A stretch of 64,000 nt of DNA from an uncultured Bizionia sp. (GTDB taxonomy: Bacteria; Bacteroidota; Bacteroidia; Flavobacteriales; Flavobacteriaceae): assembly GCA_947496215.1 (NCBI GenBank), contig CANMCF010000002.1, positions 1 through 64,000 on the forward strand, given 5' to 3'. The notes beneath the pieces were generated by a model. The model was not told the origin of the DNA and made no database searches. It worked only from the letters and a program-made list of their open reading frames with translations. The translations under genes were made by a program, and so were the position numbers. Positions 1 to 10,230 of this stretch are shown piece after piece. Each line of letters starts with the position of its first letter. The first letter of the stretch is position 1.

Positions 1-75
1 TTCTTGCAAATAAGTTTGCGCGCTAAGCGAGTAACTAAATGAAAGTAAAATTAACAATAAGGTAATCTTTCTCAT
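1..75 (-). CDS. Secreted protein, N-terminal fragment (runs off left edge)
   Basis: The 25 visible codons begin MRKITLLLILLS and look like a Sec signal peptide: two basic residues, a hydrophobic core, then SLSAQ, the usual Bacteroidetes cleavage context. The body of the gene lies outside the window, so its function cannot be judged. No other gene lies between it and the aldo/keto reductase at 258. Confidence 0.6.
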   Translation of the reverse strand, partial: MRKITLLLILLSFSYSLSAQTYLQE

Positions 76-257
76 TTTTTTAAAAGGGTTGTTTAGTTTA
101 TTTATTGAATTAAAATTAAACAAAAACGTACCTCTAAATAGTTAAATGTTTTTATAATAGACGAAGTGCTATTATTACCGACAAAATAAAGACGATTTAT
201 ATTACAATTGTTAAATTAACATTAAGCAGCATTCCTATCTGTTTTATAGGGATTTAG

Positions 258-1295
258 TTAAGGGGCTGGGTTTGGAATTACAGAGTGAATTGCATTGATA
301 TTATCTAATAGATCGTCTTTTAAAACAAGGTTGATACTATCGATATTTTCTTTGAGTTGCTCTATAGTTGTTGCTCCTATGATATTACTGGTTACAAATG
401 GTCTTTGATTGACAAAGGCCAATGCCATTTGTGCAAGTGTAAGGTTGTTTGTTTCGGCAAGCTCCAAATATTTTTGCGTTGCTTGCGTCGCCTGTTCACT
501 ACTATATCTTGCAAATCGAGGAAACAGTTTCAAACGCGCATTGTCGGCTGCGGTCTTTTTTATGTATTTACCAGATAATACCCCGAATGCCATTGGGGAA
601 TAAGCTAGCAAACCTATGTTTTCGCGGATGGAAACTTCTGCTATGTCTCCTTCAAAAACCCTGTTTATCAGGGAATATGCATTTTGAATGGTGATGGGTC
701 TTGGTAGGTTGTTGGTCTTGGACTCTTCCAGATAGCGCATAGTTCCCCATGCCTTTTCATTGGATAGTCCTATTTCACGAATCTTCCCTTCCTTGATGGC
801 ACTTCCCAAAGCCTGTAAAACACCATTGAAATTATCTTGCCATTCATCGCTTGGGTTATGTGTGTAGTCTCGAATGCCAAACGTGTTGGTTTGGCGTTCT
901 GGCCAATGTAATTGATATAGGTCTATATAATCAGTCTGTAGCCTTTTTAATTCTAGATCTATGGCTTCCTGTATGGCACTTGGACTAAATCCTGTGGTGC
1001 GAATATGTGAAGTGTAATCACCAGGGCCTGCAATTTTGGAAGCTATTACGACTTTGTCCCTATTACCCGTTTTCTTTAACCAGTTTCCAATAATCTTGCT
1101 GGTGCGGCCAGAAGTTTCGGCTGTGGCTGGTACAGGGTATAATTCTGCGGTGTCTATAAAGTTTACACCATTGTTAAAGGCATAGTCCAACTGTTGGTGG
1201 CTTTCTGTTTCAGTATTTTGGTTACCCCAAGTCATTGATCCTAGACAAATCTTGCTAACTTTTATATCTGTATTCGGTAATGTCGTGTATTTCAT
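258..1295 (-). CDS. tas: NADP(H)-dependent aldo/keto reductase, Tas type
   Basis: A 345-aa TIM-barrel oxidoreductase that reduces carbonyl compounds with NADPH in the cytoplasm. The catalytic tetrad of the family is visible: Asp48 and Tyr53 in FIDTAELYP, Lys87 in IASKIAGP and His130 in YQLHWPER. The start GSMTWG, the LDYAF segment and the GNWLKK motif match the E. coli Tas protein along the N-terminal part, and the length is typical for Tas. The physiological substrate is unknown. It is transcribed alone, away from the left edge gene, with no obvious operon partner. Confidence 0.88.
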   Translation of the reverse strand: MKYTTLPNTDIKVSKICLGSMTWGNQNTETESHQQLDYAFNNGVNFIDTAELYPVPATAETSGRTSKIIGNWLKKTGNRDKVVIASKIAGPGDYTSHIRTTGFSPSAIQEAIDLELKRLQTDYIDLYQLHWPERQTNTFGIRDYTHNPSDEWQDNFNGVLQALGSAIKEGKIREIGLSNEKAWGTMRYLEESKTNNLPRPITIQNAYSLINRVFEGDIAEVSIRENIGLLAYSPMAFGVLSGKYIKKTAADNARLKLFPRFARYSSEQATQATQKYLELAETNNLTLAQMALAFVNQRPFVTSNIIGATTIEQLKENIDSINLVLKDDLLDNINAIHSVIPNPAP

Positions 1296-1361
1296 GATTT
1301 GGTAATTTGCTAGTGATTGATCAAGATGCCTTCAAATAGAAATCTATCTATTTACAAAGTT

Positions 1362-2318
1362 TTAAATATCGTTTAAGATCTTGGAGATCTCATCTAATTT
1401 AGGAGTTAGAATAACTTCTATTCTTCTGTTTTTTGCTTTCCCTTCAGATGTGTTGTTAGATGCTATCGGAGCAAATTCTCCACGACCGGCTGCAGTTAGG
1501 TTGTCTGCATTTATGTTGGCGTTTTCTTGTAGAATCTTGACGATTGCCGTTGCTCGTTTGGTCGATAAGTCCCAGTTTCCGGAAAGTTGGCCAGTACCTT
1601 TAAATGGAGCATTGTCGGTATGTCCTTCAATCAATACTGCTATTTCTGGGTTTTCTCCAAGTACAGATCCCAATTGTTTTACAGCTTTTTTCCCTTCTCC
1701 ACCAACAGCCCAACTGCCAGATTTGAATAGGAGTTTGTTTTCCATGGATACATATACTTTGCCATTGCGCTGTTCTATGGTCAACCCTTTTCCTTCAAAA
1801 TCGGTTAAAGCCTTGGATATTGCGTTTTTAAGATTGGTCATTGCAGCATCTTTTGCAGCAATGACACTTTCTAGTTCTGCAACTCTTTGCGAACGATCTT
1901 CCAATTGTTTCTTAAGAGCATCCAATCTTTCATTCTCAGCTGCCAGTGCTTGTTCCTTGGCTTCAAGCTGTGCAAGCAATTCCCTGTTTTTTTTGGTATT
2001 TGCTGCAATTGCGGAAGAGCTGTTTGCTTCTAATGCATCATAGGAAGCCTTTATGTTGTCTAAGCTAGATTTCGTGGCATTGTATTCCTTTTGCAATCTG
2101 TCCCTATTTGCCACGGCATCTGCATAGTCTTTCTGTAATTTGGTTAGTTTGTTTTCGGCAGCATTTTTTGCTTTTGACAATTCGTCGTTTTCATCTTGAA
2201 GATTACGGTTTTCCTTTTTCAAATCGACATACTTATCTTCTAGTTCCTTGTATACCTTTGGAGATACACAGGCATTTAAGGATATTAATGTCAAGGCTAG
2301 GACAATTGTTTTTTTCAT
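1362..2318 (-). CDS. OmpA-family lipoprotein with long coiled coil
   Basis: The start at 2318 (MKKTIVLAL) gives a lipoprotein signal with the lipobox LNAC, Cys17; an upstream in-frame start at 2357 would add 13 residues before the signal and is rejected. Residues about 20-165 are a heptad-rich Glu/Lys/Asn coiled coil. The C-terminal third is an OmpA/MotB peptidoglycan-binding domain with EGHTDN, NWDLSTKRA and NRRIEV. The protein is expected to be lipid-anchored in the outer membrane, spanning the periplasm to bind peptidoglycan. It reads in the same direction as xth, 76 bases downstream of it. Confidence 0.88.
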   Translation of the reverse strand: MKKTIVLALTLISLNACVSPKVYKELEDKYVDLKKENRNLQDENDELSKAKNAAENKLTKLQKDYADAVANRDRLQKEYNATKSSLDNIKASYDALEANSSSAIAANTKKNRELLAQLEAKEQALAAENERLDALKKQLEDRSQRVAELESVIAAKDAAMTNLKNAISKALTDFEGKGLTIEQRNGKVYVSMENKLLFKSGSWAVGGEGKKAVKQLGSVLGENPEIAVLIEGHTDNAPFKGTGQLSGNWDLSTKRATAIVKILQENANINADNLTAAGRGEFAPIASNNTSEGKAKNRRIEVILTPKLDEISKILNDI

Positions 2319-2394
2319 AGGACTGTTTATTTGCTCTCTACATTGATCCTCATTCAAGAGAAGCTATGGGAGAGAGTGTGTTTTTATTCGGGGT

Positions 2395-3156
2395 TTAATT
2401 TTCTATTTCCACCAATATAGGGCAATGATCACTATGTTTGGCTTCTGTTAATATAATTGCTCTTTTTATCTTGTCTTCCAAAGGTTTTGTGACCATGGCA
2501 TAATCCAAACGCCAACCTTTGTTGTTGGCTCTTGAATTGGCACGATAACTCCACCAGCTATATTCTACTCTTTCAGGGTTTAAATGCCTGAATGAATCTA
2601 TTAGTCCACTATCAATGAAATTACCCAACCACTCGCGTTCTTCTGGTAAGAACCCCGAAACACCTTTCATTTTTGGATTGTGGATATCTATTGCTTCGTG
2701 ACAAATGTTATAATCTCCACATACCACCAAATTTGGGATTGTCTTTCTCAAATTGCTTACATATTCAAGAATCTCATCCATATAGTTGAATTTAAAAGAC
2801 AATCTAGCATCATTGGTTCCAGAAGGCAAATACATGCTCATCACGGAGATTCTGTCAAAATCCACACGAATGTTACGCCCTTCGAAATCCATCGTTTCAA
2901 TGCCAGTGCCATATTCTATATGGTTGGGTTCCATCTTGCTCAAAATAGCAACACCACTGTATCCTTTTTTTTGAGCACTGTACCAATAGTTGTACTTGTA
3001 GCCGGCATCTTCAAAAAGGGAAAGATCCAATTGTTCTCTCATGGCTTTTATTTCTTGCAAACAAATAACATCTGGATCTGCATTTTTCAACCAATCGATA
3101 AAACCTTTGTTAAGCGCAGCTCGTATACCATTTACATTGTATGAGATTATTTTCAT
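2395..3156 (-). CDS. xth: Exodeoxyribonuclease III / AP endonuclease
   Basis: A 253-aa member of the endonuclease-exonuclease-phosphatase superfamily that incises DNA at abasic sites and trims 3' ends in base-excision repair. Visible active-site motifs are Asn7 (SYNVNGIRA), Glu35 (CLQEIKA), the central GDYNICH, and the C-terminal HSDHCPI with the catalytic His. The length and start match the family closely. It may be cotranscribed with the OmpA-like gene that follows. Confidence 0.94.
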   Translation of the reverse strand: MKIISYNVNGIRAALNKGFIDWLKNADPDVICLQEIKAMREQLDLSLFEDAGYKYNYWYSAQKKGYSGVAILSKMEPNHIEYGTGIETMDFEGRNIRVDFDRISVMSMYLPSGTNDARLSFKFNYMDEILEYVSNLRKTIPNLVVCGDYNICHEAIDIHNPKMKGVSGFLPEEREWLGNFIDSGLIDSFRHLNPERVEYSWWSYRANSRANNKGWRLDYAMVTKPLEDKIKRAIILTEAKHSDHCPILVEIEN

Positions 3157-3279
3157 TGTTATCTTGAAGTTATTTCAGCTAAAATAAATAATGCTTTACA
3201 TTTACGCTATTAAATTAAAACAGTTTTAACTAAAACTATCAACAAAATATATTAGCAAGTTTTTAGTTTATCTAAGTAT

Positions 3280-6200
3280 ATGAAATTTACGATTACCTTT
3301 TTTGTTTTGCTCTTCGGAAGTTTTGCATTGGCGCAAGACAAGAACCCTAACTATGAGAGTAAGGCGGTAGCCGTAAATGAAACTATTGCCATTGATAGCG
3401 TAAGTATAAATCCAAATGGTTTTTCAGTAAAACTGAAAGATAACACAATAATAGATTCCTCATTTTATGATATTGATTTTTCAAAGGCGCTTTTGACTTT
3501 TAATAAACCAATTGCTGCTGACTCCATAGTTGTTGATTATTTGAAATATCCTGAGTTTTTAACTAAGACCTATCAACAATTCGATGATGCAGTCATAGTC
3601 GAAAACAATGACAGATTAAATAAGATCTATAAGATATCGCGACCAAATTCCGAAAAGGAGTTCACGCCTTTCGATGGTTTGACCACTTCAGGGAGCATTT
3701 CTAGAGGAGTTACGATCGGTAACAACCAAAACTCGGTATTGAATAGTGAATTGGACCTTCAAATAACAGGTAAATTGAATGACAAAGTTTCACTTAGGGC
3801 TTCCATACAGGATGCAAATATTCCTTTGCAAGAAAGTGGATATTCGCAAAAACTGGATGAGTTCGATCAGGTTTTCATTGAGATTTTTAGCGACAGATGG
3901 AATATCAGGGCAGGAGACATTGATTTGGAAAACACCAATTCCTATTTTGCCAATTTTTCTAAACGTGTACAAGGATTGTCCCTTAGAGCCAATTTGGGAA
4001 GCGAAGATGCTAATACCAATTTGTTTGCATCGGGGGCATTGGTTAGAGGGCAATTTACGACAAGTCAATTTACAGCACAAGAAGGAAATCAGGGACCATA
4101 TAAATTACAGGGTGCAAATGGGGAACTGTTTGTACTTATAGTTTCTGGTAGTGAAACCGTCTATGTAAACGGTATCGTTTTGGAGCGAGGAGAAAGTGAG
4201 GATTACATTATAGATTATAACGCTGGAGAAATAGTTTTCAACTCAACTTTCCCTATCACTTCGGAAATGCGTATTACTGTAGATTACCAGTTTAGCGATC
4301 GCAACTATTCGCGATTGGTAGCCTATGGAGGAGGGAATCATACCAGCAACAAGTTAAAGATTGGTGCATCTGTGTATTCTGAAAATGATGCAAAGAACAA
4401 TCCGTTGCAACAAAATCTGTCTGAGGAACAAGTTGGTATTTTAAGCAATGCTGGAGATGATACTTCTCAAATGGTGGCTTCTTCCAGCGTTGAGGAAGCG
4501 TATAACGAAAATAGAATACTTTATAAGAAAGAAATAATAGGAGGCGCTGAAGCTTTCGTGTTCTCAAATGATCCTGAAGACACTTTGTTTAGCGTTCGTT
4601 TTACCAATGTTGGGGATAACCAGGGAGATTACGTGTTGAGTAGTATCAATGCAATTAGCAATATTTATGAGTATGTAACTCCAGCTTCTGGAGTGCCGCA
4701 AGGTAACTTTGCTCCAGTTGTACAATTGGTTTCCCCAAGCAAATTGCAAATAGCTGTCGTTAACGGGAGCTATGAGCCTTCAGAAAAAACAGTAATAAAT
4801 TTCGAAGTGGCTGGTAGTAAAAACGATTTGAACTTGTTTTCAAGTATAGATGATAATGACAATGATGGTTTTGCAGTTAAGCTAAACGCTGAACAATCAC
4901 TTGTAAAGAAGGATAGTCTTTGGAATTTAAATGTTTTTGTAGATAGCGATTACATCAATGCGGATTTTAGAAACATTGAAGGCTTGTACAACCCTGAATT
5001 CAATCGTGATTGGAACTTGGAGTCACCTGTGGGTAGTACTCAAGTAGTTGCCAATTTGGGTAATCAGGCTTTGATAACTTCTGGGCTTAAGGCATTTCAT
5101 CATAAAAAAGGAATGACAAGTTATAGGTTTGAGCATTTGAACTATTCGAAAGGGTTCAATGGAAATAGACATGTAGCTACGGCAAATTTAGTATTGAATA
5201 AATTTGTGATTCGTTCACAGTCTAGTTTTTTAGCGGCAAGTTCTACTTTGAACACTTCTACTTTTTTAAGATCATCCAACAGTGTGATCTATAATTTGAA
5301 AAAGGCTTGGGTGGGTACCAGATTTGCGACAGAAGACAACAAGCAAAAAAACAGGGATACGGAAGTGCTTACTCCCTTGTCTCAAAAATTCAAGACATAT
5401 GAAATCTTTACTGGTGTTGGAGATAGTACAGAAGTGTTTGCAGAGATAGGATACAAGTACAGGGTGAACGACAGCATAAGAAATAATGTATTGCAAAAGG
5501 TTAATACATCCAATACCTATTATTTGAACTCCAGATTGATTAAAAATGAACGGACCAACTTATCACTATATCTAAACTATAGAACACTTGACAATGTAGA
5601 CAATGATCTGGATGATGAACAATCTTTGAATTCACGTTTGCAATACAGTCAACAATTCTTCAAGAACTTCATACAATGGAATACTGTCTTCGAAACCAAT
5701 TCGGGAACTTTGCCCCAACAGGATTTCACTTATGTGGAGGTAGAACCTGGGCAAGGAGCATACACTTGGTTCGATTACAATGGAAATGGCATTCAAGAAA
5801 TAGAAGAATTCGAAATTGCTCAATTTCAAGACCAAGGGAGTTATATTCGTGTGTTGTTGCCTAACCAGGTATTTATAAAGACACATCAAAATAGGCTAAG
5901 TCAAACATTGACTTTGAATCCAACCGATTGGATAAATTCCGAAAGTAAGAGTAAGCAATTCTGGTCTCACTTCTACAATCAGAGTTCTTATTTGATAGAT
6001 AGGAAGATTAAAAGAGAAGGAAACACCTTTAACATAAATCCTTTTGAGAGTGATAGGGAAAGTCAATTGGGACTTCAGTTGAATTTTAGAAATGTCTTGT
6101 TTTACAATAGGGGGAAGCAAAACTATACGACATCGTATACATATTTAAACAACAAGTCCCGAAATGTATTGACTGTTGGTTTCATAGCCAATGCTCTTAA

Positions 6201-6717
6201 AAGTCATCAGCTTAACTTCAATCACAAATTTGCGAAAAGCTGGTTGATAAACATTTTGACCAGTTTGGATGAAAATGAAAGCGAAAGTGAAAACTTCACT
6301 AGTAAGAATTTCAAGTTGAAAGAAGAGCGTTTAAATCCAAAACTGTCCTATTTGCTAAATGACAATACACGTTTTGACATCTTTTATCAATACAAAAATA
6401 AAGAAAATACGATAGGAGGTCTAGAAACGTTGAAACAACAAAAATATGGGGTCTCCTTTGCTTTTTCAAACAATCAAAAGAATGCAATCTCGGGAGAATT
6501 CAATGTGTTCTCAAACACTTTCTCTGGGAATGCGAACTCACCGGTAGGTTACCAAATGTTAGAAGGTCTGCAAGCGGGGAAAAACTTTACTTGGAGTTTG
6601 TTGGCTCAGAAGAAAATAACAAAGTTTCTGGATCTCAATCTAAATTATCAAGGCCGTAAGACTGAGACAAGCAAAACCATACATACGGGGAATGTTCAGC
6701 TGAAGGCTTACTTTTAA
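3280..6717 (+). CDS. Very large outer-membrane/surface protein of unknown function
   Basis: A 1145-aa protein with a signal peptide ending FALAQ. The mature part is rich in alternating hydrophobic/polar segments and Asn/Ser turns, as in a large beta-barrel. It contains a SISRGVTIGNNQN segment near residue 145 and an EF-hand-like loop DYNGNGIQEIEE near residue 830. The C terminus ends in an aromatic residue (LKAYF), common in outer-membrane barrels. There is no T9SS sorting domain. It faces xth divergently and is followed by a short lipoprotein gene. Function is not recognised; outer-membrane placement is inference from composition and the last residue. Confidence 0.75.
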   Translation: MKFTITFFVLLFGSFALAQDKNPNYESKAVAVNETIAIDSVSINPNGFSVKLKDNTIIDSSFYDIDFSKALLTFNKPIAADSIVVDYLKYPEFLTKTYQQFDDAVIVENNDRLNKIYKISRPNSEKEFTPFDGLTTSGSISRGVTIGNNQNSVLNSELDLQITGKLNDKVSLRASIQDANIPLQESGYSQKLDEFDQVFIEIFSDRWNIRAGDIDLENTNSYFANFSKRVQGLSLRANLGSEDANTNLFASGALVRGQFTTSQFTAQEGNQGPYKLQGANGELFVLIVSGSETVYVNGIVLERGESEDYIIDYNAGEIVFNSTFPITSEMRITVDYQFSDRNYSRLVAYGGGNHTSNKLKIGASVYSENDAKNNPLQQNLSEEQVGILSNAGDDTSQMVASSSVEEAYNENRILYKKEIIGGAEAFVFSNDPEDTLFSVRFTNVGDNQGDYVLSSINAISNIYEYVTPASGVPQGNFAPVVQLVSPSKLQIAVVNGSYEPSEKTVINFEVAGSKNDLNLFSSIDDNDNDGFAVKLNAEQSLVKKDSLWNLNVFVDSDYINADFRNIEGLYNPEFNRDWNLESPVGSTQVVANLGNQALITSGLKAFHHKKGMTSYRFEHLNYSKGFNGNRHVATANLVLNKFVIRSQSSFLAASSTLNTSTFLRSSNSVIYNLKKAWVGTRFATEDNKQKNRDTEVLTPLSQKFKTYEIFTGVGDSTEVFAEIGYKYRVNDSIRNNVLQKVNTSNTYYLNSRLIKNERTNLSLYLNYRTLDNVDNDLDDEQSLNSRLQYSQQFFKNFIQWNTVFETNSGTLPQQDFTYVEVEPGQGAYTWFDYNGNGIQEIEEFEIAQFQDQGSYIRVLLPNQVFIKTHQNRLSQTLTLNPTDWINSESKSKQFWSHFYNQSSYLIDRKIKREGNTFNINPFESDRESQLGLQLNFRNVLFYNRGKQNYTTSYTYLNNKSRNVLTVGFIANALKSHQLNFNHKFAKSWLINILTSLDENESESENFTSKNFKLKEERLNPKLSYLLNDNTRFDIFYQYKNKENTIGGLETLKQQKYGVSFAFSNNQKNAISGEFNVFSNTFSGNANSPVGYQMLEGLQAGKNFTWSLLAQKKITKFLDLNLNYQGRKTETSKTIHTGNVQLKAYF

Positions 6718-6831
6718 TAGAATTGATATTGACTTAAGTTCTTATGATATGGTTTGTGGGCTTAAAATCAATTCGACATATTGAAATGTTAATTCCAAAA
6801 GTTTTGTAACTTGTTTGTTAAATAGAAACAT

Positions 6832-7185
6832 ATGGCGGTATATGCAAGATTATCAATACAATTAATGCTGGTGTTTTTCATCTCATGTGATTCAACAAAG
6901 AAAACTGTGGATGTCAAAGATTCTTCAAATGGCATAGATGAAACTTATGTCTCAAAGGGATATTCCATTGGTGTCATAAAGTACTTTGCAGGCAGTAAAT
7001 GCAATTGGATCATCATAGATGAAATAGCAAATACGAAATTTGACCCAATAAATATAGGTGAAGACAATTTCAAAAGGTTTATGATAGATGACAATGGTGT
7101 TTATTTCAAATATAGACCTTTGCGTAGAAAGAATAGATGCAATGATGTTCAACCCATAGAGCTCGTGGACATTCAAAATAGATGA
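6832..7185 (+). CDS. Small predicted lipoprotein, unknown function
   Basis: A 117-aa protein with a short hydrophobic N terminus and the lipobox-like FFISC followed by DSTKK, so probably a lipoprotein. The rest is a small mixed domain with a Cys near each end (SKCNW and NRCND) that could form a disulfide. No family is recognised. It lies 114 bases after the 1145-aa gene on the same strand, and its stop codon is inside the palindromic terminator at 7181. Confidence 0.6.
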   Translation: MAVYARLSIQLMLVFFISCDSTKKTVDVKDSSNGIDETYVSKGYSIGVIKYFAGSKCNWIIIDEIANTKFDPINIGEDNFKRFMIDDNGVYFKYRPLRRKNRCNDVQPIELVDIQNR

Positions 7186-7228
7186 TATGAAAAAACCAAA
7201 ACAATTGTTTTGGTTTTTTCATATCATC
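7181..7228. terminator. 48-bp perfect palindrome, bidirectional terminator
   Basis: Bases 7181-7204 are the exact reverse complement of 7205-7228, with A and T tracts on the flanks of the GG/CC part, so the hairpin can stop transcripts from both converging genes. It includes the stop codon of the small lipoprotein gene. Confidence 0.85.
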
Positions 7229-7243
7229 TATTTGTGAGTTTTT

Positions 7244-10192
7244 TTATTTGACTATTATACGTTTTATGTTACTTGCTTTTTCGTTGCCAATTTTAATAAA
7301 GTATACACCCGCAGAAACATAAGACATATCCAATTTGTATTCATAGCCATTTCCACTTTTGTTTTCGAGAGTGCGCCATAACAATTTCTGACCAAGTACA
7401 TTTATGACATTAAGATTCAGTTTTCCTGTAATGGTACTTGTGGACAAATTGATTGAGAATTGATCGTTGTCTTCATAGACAATTGAAAACTGATCATTCT
7501 CCACTAATAAATCATCCACAGAAAGACTGTTGTTGCTGCATAATTGTAAAGACCAGCTATTCAATGTGCCAGCATCAGCAGATGGATATACGTCTGTGAT
7601 TTCAAGGGTCCATGTTCCTGTAGATGCCAATCCAGCCAAGGAAGCCAAACTTTCAGTTGGCTTGAAAGACCCTGTAAAAGGAGAAGTTCCACTTGCTATT
7701 TCGGTAGAAGCACTATCATCGAATACGGTATCTATGAGGTCATCACAATTACCGCAAACTTGATTTGCGAGAATGACTTCTGTCCCTTCAGGAGCTATTA
7801 GTTTAACCGTTAGGTCTCCAACCCAAGTATGATTGGCGTTAATGGTGACATTGACATCGTCAACTATGAAGTTGTCGGTAATTTCTATCGTCGATGTCGT
7901 TACCGCATTTCCACCAACAGGCCCTATTGGTTGTGTTGTGGAATTGGTTTCATCCAAACAGCTCAAATGAGATATTGTCGTTGTATAAGGATCATTTTCA
8001 GGAGCTGAATCCCCAGTTAACAAAGTAGTCGAAGACAAAGTGTATTCCCCTATCGTGGAAAAGTTTCCTGTGATAGAGAATGTGTGCGTAATGATGCTTT
8101 GAGGGTTTATGGGACCTGGTACAGTTTCTACGACGGGAGTACCTCCGTTTATTTGATAGGAAACATCAAAATTCGATTGTGCTGCACCTCCAAAGTTTTG
8201 TATTTCTATTGTAATCGATTCATTGCCTAGGCCATCTCCGCTAACAGGTGCTGTTATGTTTACGACACCTATGTCTTTGGCAGCAATGTTGGTTACATGG
8301 CAAACTGTAAAGTCATTGCCAGGATCTTCATCGCTAGTTAAAACTGTTTGTGTACTAATGAAGTATGTGGCAACTGAAGATAGATCTGCAGTTGTGTTAA
8401 ATGTAAAAGTATCATAGGCATTGGCTGCCAAAGTCCCAGTATATGTTTCCGTTATTGTTGTACCTCCATCTATTTGATAGGATACATCAAAGTTCGACGC
8501 AGAATTTGTACCATAGTTGAACAAGGTTACGGATATTGTCTCTGAATTTGTGAAACTTCCTATGGTTATAGGGGAATTGATGCTCACGACACCGACATCG
8601 TTGCCTTTGTCCGAAGCAATTTGAAAGACTCCAGCTACATTCTTTCTACCATTGGACATCACTTCATTGACAAACCAAAATTGTTTGTCTGTAACGGGGT
8701 CCACATCGATTTTGCTATAATCTCCGTAACGCAACCCCGGAATGTTTGCGTCACCAGCTATTATAACTTCTTCGGTAACGGTCATAACTCCTAAATCATC
8801 TCCAGAAAACCTTCCAGTATAGTATGATCCAACCCTAACGGTTGATGATGTTGTTGGTCCAGACATAGCTGTATATCCCATTCCTATGTTTCCTTCGCTA
8901 TCCATAGCCAAACTAGCATTCCATGCGTGTTTGCCATCTGGAGAAACATAAGTCCCTTCTTGATGTACAGACCAAGGCTGGTTGTCTCCGTCTTGCCTCA
9001 ATTCGTACCATCTGACACCGGCTAGTTTGCTATTGGTTCCATCGGTGTCCACTACGAAGTTGAATAATGCAGAGTTGTATGTTGGAAATTTTCTAAACTG
9101 TGCTTGATTCATGATGGTAGCTTGCAAGGCATCTATTAATACACCTCCATCCGGTTGAGGTAAATTGGAGAAACTTCCGCCATCGAATACGGTTAGAAAA
9201 GGAGAAACAGTGCCTGTTCCTGCATCTATACCTATTTGTGTTGCTGCAGAAACGGTAGAGTTGGATGCATTGTTCCAATCAACGTCCACTGTCCAAAGTT
9301 TGATGTGGTCTTGAGATACTCCATTCCATGAATCGTCTTGCATATAAACTATGGTTGCTCCACCCACTGCTGGGAAATTGTTGTCTGTTATGTTAAGAGC
9401 CTGCGGGCTGTGAAAACCACTCGTTACCATCCCAGGTAAAGTGAATGACTGTATTTGAGCTCCTGGATCACCGGCAAGCATTGCATCTCTTTCAAAAACA
9501 TGTACTTTGTTTTGGGAACCGGTGTTTTCGGTCATATAATAACCATCGCTCCAAATTGAAAGCTTTTGGTAATCACTTACTACGTTATAAGTATATACGG
9601 TCCAACTATCATTTACGGGGTCTGGACCATTGGATACGGCAACTTGGACGCCTGATCCCAAGAAGGTTACGACCCACCTGTTTGCACGATTGTCGTATGA
9701 TGCTGTGAGATCGCAACAACCTCCAGATGGAAAAATGGTTGGGTTTGGAGCCAATAGCCCCGTAAGTGGATTTCCAGATTTATCAAAAATTCTAAAAGCA
9801 GTATTAGTAACAGCGATATAATGGTTTGGGCCAACGGCTCCTGCTGGGTCTGTTGGTTGTGAATTGGAAGCTGCAGTTTCAAAGACCAAACTTGGTGTTC
9901 TTCCTTTTACTTTGTTCTTTAGATAATGTGGTGTTTTGGATAAAATGTCGTCTCCTTTGGAACCTTTGCCAGCTACGATGTCATATTTTGATGATCTGCC
10001 ATCCATCATTTCTTCCATTTTACTTTCAAAGACAGGGAGATCCTTTCTTGATGATATTGGAGGGACAACTTCGACTTTGGTAGGTTTTCCTACGTAATTA
10101 GCCTTTTGGGGTTCATTTTTTACTTGTGAAAAAAGTGAGGTTACACTAAACAATAGTATAAGCACATAAATCGAGGGAATTTTTTGTGTCAT
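7244..10192 (-). CDS. Secreted T9SS cargo with CARDB-like repeats and P-domain
   Basis: A 982-aa secreted protein with a signal peptide ending SLFSQ. Residues about 95-520 form a repetitive, propeller-like region (AGAVGPNHYIAVTN near the start). Two related CARDB-like beta-sandwich repeats follow near 530 and 640, each starting with a D-x-GVV motif and containing SNFDVSYQI. About 750-890 is a proprotein-convertase P-domain (GDLTVKLIAPEG ... GTWTLEITD). The last 70 residues are a T9SS type A sorting domain (GVYFIKIG, KRIIVK). It is expected on the cell surface or released. No catalytic motif is visible, so an adhesin-like or binding role is inference. The upstream region shares a three-block element with the gene at 12110. 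Confidence 0.86.
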   Translation of the reverse strand: MTQKIPSIYVLILLFSVTSLFSQVKNEPQKANYVGKPTKVEVVPPISSRKDLPVFESKMEEMMDGRSSKYDIVAGKGSKGDDILSKTPHYLKNKVKGRTPSLVFETAASNSQPTDPAGAVGPNHYIAVTNTAFRIFDKSGNPLTGLLAPNPTIFPSGGCCDLTASYDNRANRWVVTFLGSGVQVAVSNGPDPVNDSWTVYTYNVVSDYQKLSIWSDGYYMTENTGSQNKVHVFERDAMLAGDPGAQIQSFTLPGMVTSGFHSPQALNITDNNFPAVGGATIVYMQDDSWNGVSQDHIKLWTVDVDWNNASNSTVSAATQIGIDAGTGTVSPFLTVFDGGSFSNLPQPDGGVLIDALQATIMNQAQFRKFPTYNSALFNFVVDTDGTNSKLAGVRWYELRQDGDNQPWSVHQEGTYVSPDGKHAWNASLAMDSEGNIGMGYTAMSGPTTSSTVRVGSYYTGRFSGDDLGVMTVTEEVIIAGDANIPGLRYGDYSKIDVDPVTDKQFWFVNEVMSNGRKNVAGVFQIASDKGNDVGVVSINSPITIGSFTNSETISVTLFNYGTNSASNFDVSYQIDGGTTITETYTGTLAANAYDTFTFNTTADLSSVATYFISTQTVLTSDEDPGNDFTVCHVTNIAAKDIGVVNITAPVSGDGLGNESITIEIQNFGGAAQSNFDVSYQINGGTPVVETVPGPINPQSIITHTFSITGNFSTIGEYTLSSTTLLTGDSAPENDPYTTTISHLSCLDETNSTTQPIGPVGGNAVTTSTIEITDNFIVDDVNVTINANHTWVGDLTVKLIAPEGTEVILANQVCGNCDDLIDTVFDDSASTEIASGTSPFTGSFKPTESLASLAGLASTGTWTLEITDVYPSADAGTLNSWSLQLCSNNSLSVDDLLVENDQFSIVYEDNDQFSINLSTSTITGKLNLNVINVLGQKLLWRTLENKSGNGYEYKLDMSYVSAGVYFIKIGNEKASNIKRIIVK

Positions 10193-10230
10193 GGTTTTTT
10201 GGTTTGTATAAAAACAAGTAGAAATTGCGA

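Noticed and set aside
1381-2043. 220-aa open frame on the plus strand opposite the OmpA-like lipoprotein gene
   Set aside because: Low-complexity Ser/Phe/Leu composition produced by the complement of a coiled-coil gene; the minus strand carries clear OmpA motifs.
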